DNA from: Oscillospiraceae bacterium
Lineage (GTDB): Bacteria > Bacillota > Clostridia > Oscillospirales > Acutalibacteraceae
Direction: 5' to 3'
DNA length: 16,787 nt
Assembly (NCBI GenBank): GCA_902797915.1
Contig: CADBUK010000112.1
Location: 1-16,787, forward strand
Part shown: one piece after another, positions 1-6,930 of the stretch
Layout of the letters: each line of letters begins with the position of its first letter
How positions within the stretch are numbered: position 1 is the first letter of the stretch
Program-made: the position numbers and the translations under genes
The notes under the pieces: model-generated
Databases searched by the model: none
Told to the model about the DNA's origin: nothing
The model's input: only the letters and a program-made list of their open reading frames with translations

Positions 1-9
1 ATAAATATA

Positions 10-57
10 CCCCCCTATGATAGTTTCTTTTATTCTACCATAGGGGGGCTGTTTTTT
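10..57. terminator. Strong hairpin, probable bidirectional terminator
   Basis: A 14-bp stem pairs 10-23 with 35-48 (arms begin CCCCCCTATG and end CATAGGGGGG) around an 11-base loop. The one non-Watson-Crick position is an A-C mismatch on the plus strand but a G-U wobble on the minus strand. A T-rich run (51-57) follows on the plus strand and a T/A run on the minus strand. It can end the minus-strand symporter/radC transcript, and perhaps also a plus-strand gene lying before the window. Confidence 0.7.
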
Positions 58-83
58 CTATTGTCTACTTTTTACGGTTCTGT

Positions 84-107
84 GCAAAAACCGAAGGCTG
101 TTTTTGC
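84..107 (-). terminator. Weak hairpin just after radC
   Basis: GCAAAAAC (84-91) and GTTTTTGC (100-107) are perfect inverted repeats only a few bases beyond the radC stop. On the minus strand a small GC-containing inner helix can form before TTTTT. It is AU-rich and weak, so the larger hairpin at 10-48 is the better terminator. Confidence 0.35.
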
Positions 108-109
108 GT

Positions 110-796
110 TTAAAAATAATGGTTATATCTTTCAGAACCGCGCATTGAATATGCCGTGCCGTTATTGCCGATAATAATGTAATCGGCAAGCTCCGCTTCA
201 ATTTCACTGAAAAACGAAATCATTTTAATTACAAAGGATACGGTGTGCATTGCGGGGCGAGGCAGCTCGCTGTCCGTTTTCTGAGCAAAGACCACGCGCG
301 CCGCGGAGTCGCGCAGCAATATGCTACCGAACTGTTTAACGTTGCCGTTTTCATAGTACAGACGGCAATCCTCCGTAACGTCGTTGCAGGAGATAACGCC
401 GCCCGAATTGTTAAGCGTTATCATCAGTATTGTGTTTGCACCGTAATTAGCAAGCGCCGCGCGGCAGTAGGCGGTAATTTCCTCTCTTGAAACAATTCTG
501 CAGCCGCAGTCGCCCTGCTCAAACGCGCGTTTGTTAATTTCGGATATTGCGGAAATTATCAGCGCGGAGTTTTCGCCTATACCCGCGATTTCTTTAAGCT
601 GCTCGGAATTTGCGTTCAAAACGCCTTCAACGCTGCCGAAACGGGCAAGCAGGCTTTTTGCCGCGGGCTTAACGTCCCTGCGCGGTATGGAGTAGGTCAG
701 CAAAAGCTCCAACAGCTCGTAATCGTGCGAAAAGCCGCCGCTTTTATATTTTTCTTTCAGGCGGCTTCTGTGCCCCTTAACAAATTCGCTATCCAT
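110..796 (-). CDS. radC: RadC-family protein lacking JAMM metal ligands
   Basis: The 228-residue length fits RadC (JAB/MPN domain family; the cellular role is unsettled even for intact members). The N-terminal half is recognisable: a GHRxRLxxK start, ELLELLLTYSIPRRD at about 27-41, and a helix-hairpin-helix LKEIAGIG at 67-74. The C-terminal JAB domain keeps its frame and the ending LADYIIIG (203-210). However, the place where family members have HNHPSG-x7-D reads AQKTDS, and the later Asp position is His184, so all three zinc ligands appear to be missing. The His of the usual LLDH is Tyr206. The protein is therefore unlikely to be a metallopeptidase. The reading frame is intact, which argues against recent decay. 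It lies 3 bp after the symporter stop on the same strand with only a weak ribosome site, so translation is probably coupled to the symporter. The family call is firm; retention of function is not. Confidence 0.85.
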   Translation of the reverse strand: MDSEFVKGHRSRLKEKYKSGGFSHDYELLELLLTYSIPRRDVKPAAKSLLARFGSVEGVLNANSEQLKEIAGIGENSALIISAISEINKRAFEQGDCGCRIVSREEITAYCRAALANYGANTILMITLNNSGGVISCNDVTEDCRLYYENGNVKQFGSILLRDSAARVVFAQKTDSELPRPAMHTVSFVIKMISFFSEIEAELADYIIIGNNGTAYSMRGSERYNHYF

Positions 797-799
797 AAA

Positions 800-2287
800 T
801 TATTCGTCAATAACAATGCCCTTTGCAGCTCTTTGCTCTGCAAGCTCTTTTTCCATTTTTTCCTTAAACTCGCCCGTGATGTTGTAGAAGAACATCGGCA
901 CAATGCAAAGCAGCAGCGAAACGGCGGGAATGATGGAAACAAGGCTGAACATTCCCAGACGCACGGACGGGTCCATAGCGGTCGGGTCAGCGGTAACGTT
1001 TGCGCTGATTTGTGAAACGTCAAGCTTAACAATCATATACATTAATATAATGAACGAAGTGCTGATTGCGTTTGCAAATTTAACAACGAAGCTCTGAATT
1101 GCAGAGCCCATACCCGTAAGGCGCACGCCCGTTTGCCATTCCATATAGTCAAGACAGTCGCCTATCATTGCAAATGCGCACACGTTGATTGCGCCTATCG
1201 GAATTGCGGAGATTATCAGCAACGGCACGCAAGCCCAGAAATGCTCGTAACCGATAAACCAGATTGCAAACGACGACGCCGCGCCGAGCAGTGAGGTTGA
1301 AATGATAATCTGTTTATAGCTGAACTTTTTAATCAGCGGGGTAACGGCAAGCATTGCGCCGAACATACCGATTGCGGCGCAGGCCGCAATCGCGGTTGAA
1401 ACGGTTGAAATATTGCTTTGCAGCGCCGCTTCTCTTTCAACTGCGGAAAGTCCCGTCAGGTCCTTGCCTATGTAAAAGCTGTATCTTGCAACGTGTACCG
1501 CGCCTGCCTGCAGCATATATCTGCCTGCGGAAAGAATACCCATCGCCGCGGTTATCATCAGCGGCTTGCAGGTAAATATCAGCTTGAGCGCGGACGGCTG
1601 ATTTTTGTCCTTTTTAGGCGGGGGAGGCAGGTTAACCCTTTCCTTTGACTTAAAGTAAACGCGCACGAACAGCAGATTACCGATTACGGAACTTATAAGC
1701 GCCATAATTATATATCTCGTTTTCTCCAGCGTTTCGCCTGCAAGCGCCTCTCCGCCCATAGTAAGCCTCGGCAGTATGAAGCCGAGCCCCATAAATATTG
1801 CCATAGGAATTGCAGAGCCGACTCCGTTTGCGGTTCTGCCCTTTGATATTATGGCGCCTCTTTCATCGGCGTTCGGCGTCATAAGGTTAGGCAGACTCCA
1901 GAACGGAACGTCGGAAGCGGTGTAAATCATTCCCCATAGAATATAGGTAACGGAAGCGTAAACCATTTTACCCGTGGCGCTGATATTCGGCGCAATAAAC
2001 AGCAGCATTGTCAGCACCGCAACGGGCAGGGGAGTGTAAAGTATGTACGGGCGCAGTTTGCCCTTTTTAAGATGGGCGTGGTCTGCAATATAGCCCATAA
2101 TCGGGTCATTAAACGCGTCCCAAATCCTTGCCGAAAACATAAGGATTAATACAAAAAGAGGCGTAACGCCAAGCACATTCAGATAGAAGTCGGATATGTA
2201 TGAGCTCATAATTGCGTAAATCATACCCTGACCGAGAGCGCCAACGGCATACGCCATCCATTCCTTTTTAGGAACAAAGTTTTCCAT
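800..2287 (-). CDS. GPH-family (MFS) sugar:cation symporter
   Basis: The 495-residue protein is strongly hydrophobic, with about 12 membrane segments as in the glycoside-pentoside-hexuronide:cation symporters (MelB-like, MFS_2). The signature RIWDAFNDPIMGYIAD lies at 54-69, with the Asp57 and Asn60-Asp61 typical of the family's cation and sugar site region. A basic cytoplasmic loop with a PPPPKKDK stretch lies near the middle (about 220-230), between the two six-helix halves. GPH carriers import glycosides, pentosides or hexuronides with Na+ or H+; the substrate cannot be read from the sequence. The ATG is supported by AGAGG at 2296-2300, eight bases away. The promoter is at 2323-2351, so this is the first gene of a two-gene unit with radC. 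No glycosidase or sugar regulator is adjacent, which is unusual for this family. Confidence 0.88.
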   Translation of the reverse strand: MENFVPKKEWMAYAVGALGQGMIYAIMSSYISDFYLNVLGVTPLFVLILMFSARIWDAFNDPIMGYIADHAHLKKGKLRPYILYTPLPVAVLTMLLFIAPNISATGKMVYASVTYILWGMIYTASDVPFWSLPNLMTPNADERGAIISKGRTANGVGSAIPMAIFMGLGFILPRLTMGGEALAGETLEKTRYIIMALISSVIGNLLFVRVYFKSKERVNLPPPPKKDKNQPSALKLIFTCKPLMITAAMGILSAGRYMLQAGAVHVARYSFYIGKDLTGLSAVEREAALQSNISTVSTAIAACAAIGMFGAMLAVTPLIKKFSYKQIIISTSLLGAASSFAIWFIGYEHFWACVPLLIISAIPIGAINVCAFAMIGDCLDYMEWQTGVRLTGMGSAIQSFVVKFANAISTSFIILMYMIVKLDVSQISANVTADPTAMDPSVRLGMFSLVSIIPAVSLLLCIVPMFFYNITGEFKEKMEKELAEQRAAKGIVIDE

Positions 2288-2322
2288 AAATTTTTCCTCT
2301 TAAAAACATTTTTGTTAATTTC

Positions 2323-2351
2323 ATTATATCTGTAATTATTAAAACTTGCAA
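2323..2351 (-). promoter_or_regulatory. Promoter of the symporter-radC operon
   Basis: On the minus strand TTGCAA (2346-2351) and a perfect TATAAT (2323-2328) are separated by 17 bases. Transcription should start near 2316, giving a leader of about 28 bases that includes the AGAGG ribosome site. Confidence 0.8.
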
Positions 2352-2358
2352 TATAAAG

Positions 2359-2387
2359 TTGAAATTCTTATTTTTTTAGTATATAAT
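2359..2387 (+). promoter_or_regulatory. Promoter of the secreted transglutaminase-like gene
   Basis: TTGAAA (2359-2364) and TATAAT (2382-2387) lie 17 bases apart. The start should fall near 2394, which excludes the GTG at 2392 as the initiation codon and supports ATG 2431. Its -35 box is only 7 bp from the -35 box of the divergent symporter promoter. Confidence 0.8.
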
Positions 2388-2430
2388 AATAGTGGAAAAT
2401 TCTAAACTATTCAAAGAAAGGGCATTCGTT

Positions 2431-4920
2431 ATGAAACAGGGGAACAGGCTTATATCCGCTGTTTTGGCAGTAATTATGGCAGTATCGGTTTTACTGCCTT
2501 TTAACGCTATGCCCTCCTTTGCAGATGAAGGCACGGTTGTTGTACTCAGCCAGTCTGCGCTCAGCAACGCATCCGATTACAATCTTGATGTGCTTGAAAC
2601 GCAGTACGGCAATATGATTGACGATATTGTAGAGGGGCTCAATAACCATCAGGAAAGGATTAACATTTATTCTTACCGTCTTCTTCCTGATATGCTGACG
2701 TCCGTTGTTGATTATCTTAAATATTACAGGCTTTGCTTCTTCCTTGACCCGCAAGCCATTAATTATTCCTGTGACGGCACTTATGTTTATGAGTTCATAC
2801 CCACGTATGTTTATACGGCGGATGAAATTGAGCAGTACAGAACGGAGCTTGTTAACACGGCAAACAGCGTAATTTCAGCAGCTTCACAGCTTGGCACGGA
2901 TGTTGAAAAGCTGCTCTATATTCACAATTATCTTGTTGATACTGTTATCTATGACTCCGTGGGCAATCTTAATCAAAACAATGCTTACGGCGCTATGATT
3001 CTTCACAGCTCTATGTGTGAGGGCTATGCGGGCAGCTTTGCTTATATGGCAAATCAGCTCGGAATAAAAACCTATGTTATTACCAGCGTCGGTATAGGCC
3101 ACGCGTGGAATCTGGTTTTGCTTGACGGTTATTATTACCATATTGACTGCACCTGGGATGACCCCACGGTTACTAATATGAACCTGATTTCAAATCCGCT
3201 TTCGGGCTATGCGCAAAACCGCAATTTCCTTTGCTCAGACGCGGAAATTACGGCAACGGGCCATAACACTACCGACTGGCAGGTTAACGGCGTTTCGGTT
3301 TACGGTATTGCCGCTAATTCAACGATGTATTCAAGCTTTGAGCTGAAGGATGAGAACACGCTTTCCCGTTATTCCGACGGCTCGTGGTACTTTGCTTACA
3401 ACGGCAGGCAGGCGTCTTCAAGGGATACCGTTAACTTTAAGATAATCAGAATTGCCTTTGCCTCAAACGACGTTTATGTACGTTATGTTGACAGGCAGAT
3501 TTATACCTATTATTTAATCTCAAATACGGGCGCTTATTATTCCCTGTTTTATTCCACGCTTCAGGAGCTGGACGGCGGCATTTATTACTCAACCTCAAGC
3601 GGAATATATAAGCTTGTTCCCGGCGGCGCGGCAAACGGCAGCGATGATATTCTGATTTTCAGCAATAATGTAGACAACAATATTTACGATTTTGATATTG
3701 ACGCTCAAGCGGGCACCTTCAGCGTTGCGTTCGGCAAAACAATTGCAATGGATAACGCAACAACGTGCACATACAGTATTGCCGATTATTTCTGCGCAAC
3801 CGAGGGTCACAGGTATCACACGGAAATCGTTTCGGATTTAACTGATATTACTGACGGAATCTGGGTTTACCGCTGCGGTATGTGCGGCGATAATTATACG
3901 GAGCAGATTTACTGCAAGCAGACTATGCTCAATTTCTTCTACGCTGCGCTTAATTCCCGTATTACAGACTCTAATTATAACGCTATTGCGGACGTTAACC
4001 ACGACGGTTTTGTAAACGTGCGCGACTATGCGTTAATCGTTGATTATTCATATCTTAACGATACAAGCAGCTCGGTTCACGAGCATACGCCCGTAACCGA
4101 CGAGGCGGTTGCTCCAACCTGTACGTCAACGGGCTTAACTGAGGGCAGCCATTGCGCAACCTGCGGCGAGGTGCTTGTTGCCCAAACCGAAATTCCTATG
4201 GTTGAGCACACCTGGGGCGATGCAACTTTAACTCCCGCTTCCTCGGGTACACCTGGCGTTATAGCCCGCATCTGTACCGTATGCGGAGAGGCAAAAACCG
4301 AAATTGCAACGGGTTGGCAGATTTACGGCGGCAACACCTATTATTATAACGACAACGGTTATCCGTTAACGGGCTTTAACCAAATCGGCAGCACTACATA
4401 TTATTTCAATGCTGCGGGCGTTATGCAAACGGGCTGGCAGCAAATCGGCTCAAATCTGTATTATTTTGACGAGCAGGGCGCTATGACGGTCGGCTGGAAA
4501 TCGATTAACGGCGTTTGGTATTACTTTGACTCGTCAGGCGTAATGCAAACGGGTATGCAAACCATTAACGGCAACACCTATTATTTCGACTCAACGGGCG
4601 CAATGCAAACGGGCTGGCAGACAATCAGCGGCAGCAAATATTATTTCAGCAGCTCAGGCGCAATGGTAACAGGCTGGCAAACAATAGACGGCGCTAAGTA
4701 TTACTTTAACACCGACGGTAAAATGGTAACGGGCTGGAAAAAGATTGGCAGCTACTGGTATTATTTCAACTCTGACGGCACTATGAAAACCGGATGGCTG
4801 AAGGACGGCAGTTACTGGTATTATCTTGACAGCGACGGTAAAATGCTTGCAAACACGTCAAGAACAATTAACGGTAAAACATATAATTTCAATTCTTCCG
4901 GTGTATGTACTAATCCGTAA
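2431..4920 (+). CDS. Secreted transglutaminase-like protein with wall-binding repeats
   Basis: The 829-residue protein has a signal peptide at 1-31 (MKQGNRLIS, a hydrophobic core, then PSFA before Asp32). A transglutaminase/protease-like domain follows, with a visible Cys-His-Asp set: Cys196 in MCEGYA, His224 in GHAWN and Asp239 in HIDCTWDDP. Later come a dockerin-like single motif (DVNHDGFVNVRDY, about 520) and three Cys-x2-Cys-Gly modules (CGMCG, CATCG, CTVCG). From 628 there are nine 20-residue repeats of the form GWQxIxGxxYYFxxxGxMxT plus a divergent tenth, typical of choline- or glucan-binding wall attachment. There is no LPxTG motif, so retention should be non-covalent. Start choice: ATG 2431 follows AGAAAGGG and begins a normal signal peptide. 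An in-frame GTG 13 codons upstream lies at the predicted transcription start. The substrate is unknown. Crosslinking or cleavage of surface peptides is possible, but many such domains are uncharacterised. Confidence 0.88.
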   Translation: MKQGNRLISAVLAVIMAVSVLLPFNAMPSFADEGTVVVLSQSALSNASDYNLDVLETQYGNMIDDIVEGLNNHQERINIYSYRLLPDMLTSVVDYLKYYRLCFFLDPQAINYSCDGTYVYEFIPTYVYTADEIEQYRTELVNTANSVISAASQLGTDVEKLLYIHNYLVDTVIYDSVGNLNQNNAYGAMILHSSMCEGYAGSFAYMANQLGIKTYVITSVGIGHAWNLVLLDGYYYHIDCTWDDPTVTNMNLISNPLSGYAQNRNFLCSDAEITATGHNTTDWQVNGVSVYGIAANSTMYSSFELKDENTLSRYSDGSWYFAYNGRQASSRDTVNFKIIRIAFASNDVYVRYVDRQIYTYYLISNTGAYYSLFYSTLQELDGGIYYSTSSGIYKLVPGGAANGSDDILIFSNNVDNNIYDFDIDAQAGTFSVAFGKTIAMDNATTCTYSIADYFCATEGHRYHTEIVSDLTDITDGIWVYRCGMCGDNYTEQIYCKQTMLNFFYAALNSRITDSNYNAIADVNHDGFVNVRDYALIVDYSYLNDTSSSVHEHTPVTDEAVAPTCTSTGLTEGSHCATCGEVLVAQTEIPMVEHTWGDATLTPASSGTPGVIARICTVCGEAKTEIATGWQIYGGNTYYYNDNGYPLTGFNQIGSTTYYFNAAGVMQTGWQQIGSNLYYFDEQGAMTVGWKSINGVWYYFDSSGVMQTGMQTINGNTYYFDSTGAMQTGWQTISGSKYYFSSSGAMVTGWQTIDGAKYYFNTDGKMVTGWKKIGSYWYYFNSDGTMKTGWLKDGSYWYYLDSDGKMLANTSRTINGKTYNFNSSGVCTNP
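4312..4851 (+). repeat. Nine tandem 60-bp wall-binding repeats within the gene
   Basis: Each unit encodes 20 residues beginning GW/GF/GM and containing YYF or YYY plus a Gly-x-Met or similar turn. Units share DNA phrases such as acgggctggca and taTTATTTc but differ at many third positions, so the array is diverged rather than recently expanded. A tenth degenerate unit runs to the stop. Copy number could still vary by recombination. Confidence 0.85.
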
Positions 4921-4930
4921 TATAACAACA

Positions 4931-4968
4931 AACGCCTTGGGGTTTTCCCAAGGCGTTGTTTTTATTTT
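4931..4968. terminator. Bidirectional terminator between convergent genes
   Basis: An 11-bp perfect stem pairs AACGCCTTGGG (4931-4941) with CCCAAGGCGTT (4947-4957), loop GTTTT. GTTTTTATTTT follows on the plus strand for the secreted-protein gene. It also serves the minus-strand apbE operon, whose last stop is at 4969. The core stem resembles the one at 6901-6922. Confidence 0.85.
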
Positions 4969-5478
4969 CTATTCTTTGTCAATGTCGGCTTTTTTCAGTC
5001 GGTTAATAATCATATTTGCAACTATGCCGATTAAAAGCCCCGTAACCGTTCCCGCAATAAGAAGCACGGGCATATAGTAAACAATTCTCGGCGTGCCGAG
5101 CAGTATTGCCGCCGCCGTAAGCTGACCAGCGTTGTGCGTAATTCCGCCGATTATGCTTACGCCCACGGGGGAAAGCTTTGTACGTCTGCACGCAAGCATT
5201 ACCGCAAAGCTCAGCAGTCCTCCGCAAAGGCTGTATATCAGCGAAACCGCATTGCCGAAGGTTAGCCCCGAAAGCAGTATTCGCACAACCGCAATTCCGA
5301 ACGCACTGCCCGCGGGCAGCAGGTAAATTGCCGTAACCGTAACCAGATTTGCAAGCCCGAGCTTAATACCGGGAATTCCGAGGTTAATCGGCAGCAGGCT
5401 TTCAAGGTAGGAAAACGTAAACGCAAGCGCAATCATTACGGCAACGCGGGCGATTTTTTTTGATTTTGAATTCTTCAT
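4969..5478 (-). CDS. Gx transporter family membrane protein (EetB-like)
   Basis: The 169-residue, highly hydrophobic protein has about five or six membrane segments after a basic MKNSKSKK start. The motifs GIPGIKLGLANLV and ITHNAGQL are hallmarks of the family often annotated 'heptaprenyl diphosphate synthase component I' (Hpre_diP_synt_I). That name comes from a distant relation and does not imply prenyl synthesis. The family resembles the membrane S-subunits of ECF transporters. In Listeria a member (EetB) is part of the flavin-based extracellular electron transfer locus. I chose ATG 5478, which lies 4 bp after the preceding stop and follows GGCGGGG. An upstream in-frame start at 5523 would overlap the previous gene by about 40 bp and add a hydrophilic tail. 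It is the last gene of the apbE operon. Substrate or partner is unknown. Confidence 0.82.
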   Translation of the reverse strand: MKNSKSKKIARVAVMIALAFTFSYLESLLPINLGIPGIKLGLANLVTVTAIYLLPAGSAFGIAVVRILLSGLTFGNAVSLIYSLCGGLLSFAVMLACRRTKLSPVGVSIIGGITHNAGQLTAAAILLGTPRIVYYMPVLLIAGTVTGLLIGIVANMIINRLKKADIDKE

Positions 5479-5482
5479 CCCG

Positions 5483-5845
5483 TTACCCCGCCTGTGCGTC
5501 AATTCCATCGTCCGCGCCCACAACCGTAACCACCGTTTTGTGCGGCAGACAGATTATTGATTCTCCGCTTCTGTGAATTTTGCTGTGATGAACGCAGATT
5601 TTGTCAGGGCAGTCAGCCTCGGAAACGTATGCCTCTCCGCCGCTTATAACAAGCGTGTTGCTGCCGTAATCCGTGGTTATAACCCTTTCGGTGTCCCTGT
5701 CAAGAGGCAGGGTTTCAACCGCCTTGCCGTCAACCTCAATTTTAACATAAGCGCCTGAATTATTGTTAAACCCGTAAAGGAACAGGCACATAATTCCCGC
5801 AACGGCAAGCGCCGCGGCAATCACAATAAAATCGTATTTTTTCAT
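5483..5845 (-). CDS. NusG domain II-containing protein (EetA-like)
   Basis: The 120-residue protein has one N-terminal membrane anchor (about 6-25) followed by an extracytoplasmic domain. The conserved core ADCPDKICVHHSKI (78-90) and SIICLPHKTVV (about 96-106), with Cys79, Cys84, Cys99 and His102, is diagnostic of the stand-alone NusG_II family. This shares only a fold with domain II of NusG; there is no KOW/NGN part, so it is not a transcription factor. Stand-alone members occur beside ApbE, Gx-family proteins and Rnf or extracellular electron transfer genes. The gene overlaps the end of apbE by 4 bp (ATGA), indicating translational coupling, and the Gx gene starts 4 bp after it. A flavin-redox or accessory role is inferred from context. 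Confidence 0.87.
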   Translation of the reverse strand: MKKYDFIVIAAALAVAGIMCLFLYGFNNNSGAYVKIEVDGKAVETLPLDRDTERVITTDYGSNTLVISGGEAYVSEADCPDKICVHHSKIHRSGESIICLPHKTVVTVVGADDGIDAQAG

Positions 5846-6858
5846 CGTTTAATATAAGCCTCAAAGCCCGAGGTAAACACCTCGTTGTAGTCCAAATCAA
5901 CAAAAACCGCTTCAACGCCGTCAAGCCCTTCAACGTACTCTCTGCCGTCGTCAATGCTCATATTAAACAGCATTGTGGACAGCGCGTCAGCCTCGGCAGA
6001 GCTGTCTGCAATCACGGTAACGCTGTGCATATACTCTGACGGAAACAGGGTTTCGGGGTTAATTATGTGGCAGTATTTTTTGCCGTCAACGTAGTAATAA
6101 CGCTGGGTGTCGGCGCTTGTAACAACCGCCTTTTCCGTAAGCCCGAGGGTGTGCAGGTAATCGCCCGCGTTTTCCTTAGGGTTTTCAATTGCAATGTTCC
6201 ATCCCTCGCCGTTGCCTGCGCCGTACGCAATAACGTTTCCGCCGACGCTTATTACGGCGCTGCTCCACAGGTTTTCCTTTGCGTACTTGCAAGCCTGCTC
6301 GGCGGCGTAGCCCTTGGCTATTGCGCCTACGTCAAGGCTTGCCTCACTGTCTTTAATATAGGCGGTGGTGTCGGTCAGCTCAAGCAGACCGATTGCCGTG
6401 TGCTGCGCGGCGTTTTCAAGCTCCTGTACTGACGGAACGGCGGTTGCGTCAGCCTCGCGGTAATTGTGCCAAATTGAAAGCACGGCGCCGAGGCATATAT
6501 TAACTCTGCCGCCGCTTTGCTCATAAACCGCCTTGCCCTCGTTCAGCAGGTCAAGGATTTTTCCGTCAACCTCAACGGGTGCAATTCCCGCGTTGTCGTT
6601 AACGGTTTTCAGGTTATTAAGCCCGTCGTATGAATTGTAAATATCGTAAGCCTTATCGTATTCCTCAAGCAGTGCGGTAAACTCGTTAAAATGCCCGTCA
6701 AAAGCGGCTTGGCTTTCGTCGTAAGCCGTTACGGTAACAACGGTGTCAAACAGGTCGAACGCCGTCTGCGAATACTTCTGCGCCCCCTGAATTCTGCCGC
6801 AGGAAATCAACGGCACTGCCATCAGCGCGCAAATTAAAACACAAATTATTTTTTTCAT
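5842..6858 (-). CDS. apbE: FAD:protein FMN transferase lipoprotein (ApbE)
   Basis: The 338-residue protein carries a lipoprotein signal with lipobox LISC (17-20), so it should sit on the outer face of the membrane. ApbE uses FAD and Mg2+ to attach FMN to a Thr/Ser of extracytoplasmic proteins. Family motifs: TAFDLFDTVVTVTAY (32-46), SLDVGAIAKGYAAE (174-187), SVGGNVIAYG (204-213), HIINPE (264-269, usually HIIDP) and the metal-site region EADALSTMLFNM (289-300). Thus the usual HIIDPxTGxP appears as HIINPETLFP, with the Asp and Gly changed. It is first in an operon with the NusG_II and Gx genes. No FMN-acceptor motif (D-G/A-x-S/T-G/A-A-S/T) was found in the predicted proteins, so its target is probably encoded elsewhere. 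The promoter is so close that little or no 5' leader is expected. Confidence 0.93.
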   Translation of the reverse strand: MKKIICVLICALMAVPLISCGRIQGAQKYSQTAFDLFDTVVTVTAYDESQAAFDGHFNEFTALLEEYDKAYDIYNSYDGLNNLKTVNDNAGIAPVEVDGKILDLLNEGKAVYEQSGGRVNICLGAVLSIWHNYREADATAVPSVQELENAAQHTAIGLLELTDTTAYIKDSEASLDVGAIAKGYAAEQACKYAKENLWSSAVISVGGNVIAYGAGNGEGWNIAIENPKENAGDYLHTLGLTEKAVVTSADTQRYYYVDGKKYCHIINPETLFPSEYMHSVTVIADSSAEADALSTMLFNMSIDDGREYVEGLDGVEAVFVDLDYNEVFTSGFEAYIKR

Positions 6859-6864
6859 AAATTC

Positions 6865-6892
6865 ATTATATCATAAAGCAAAAATAATTCAA
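6865..6892 (-). promoter_or_regulatory. apbE: Promoter of the apbE operon
   Basis: TTGAAT (6887-6892) and TATAAT (6865-6870) lie 16 bases apart on the minus strand. Only six bases (GAATTT) separate the -10 box from the apbE ATG, so transcription should begin at or within a base or two of the start codon and no ribosome site can be present. The -35 box directly follows the T-run of the terminator of the neighbouring operon. Confidence 0.75.
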
Positions 6893-6893
6893 C

Positions 6894-6924
6894 CAAAAAG
6901 CGCCTTGGGTTGTCCCAAGACGCT
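6894..6924 (-). terminator. Terminator of the propeller-protein operon
   Basis: On the minus strand AGCGTCTTGGG and CCCAAGGCGCT form an 11-bp stem (6899-6924, one G-U pair) with a 4-base loop, followed by TTTTT (6894-6898). On the plus strand the same position is a C-A mismatch, consistent with minus-strand use. Confidence 0.85.
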
Positions 6925-6930
6925 TTTTTA

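Noticed and set aside
2392..2430. GTG start 13 codons before the secreted-protein ATG
   Set aside because: It overlaps the predicted transcription start and puts a hydrophilic stretch before the signal peptide; ATG 2431 has a ribosome site.
4312..4851. CRISPR array
   Set aside because: The 60-bp periodicity is in frame and encodes wall-binding repeats; no identical repeats with spacers.
5479..5523. Upstream start for the Gx-family gene
   Set aside because: It would overlap the NusG_II gene and add a non-membrane tail; ATG 5478 sits 4 bp after the stop.
5483..5845. Transcription factor NusG
   Set aside because: Only domain II is present, after a membrane anchor; it is the extracytoplasmic stand-alone family.
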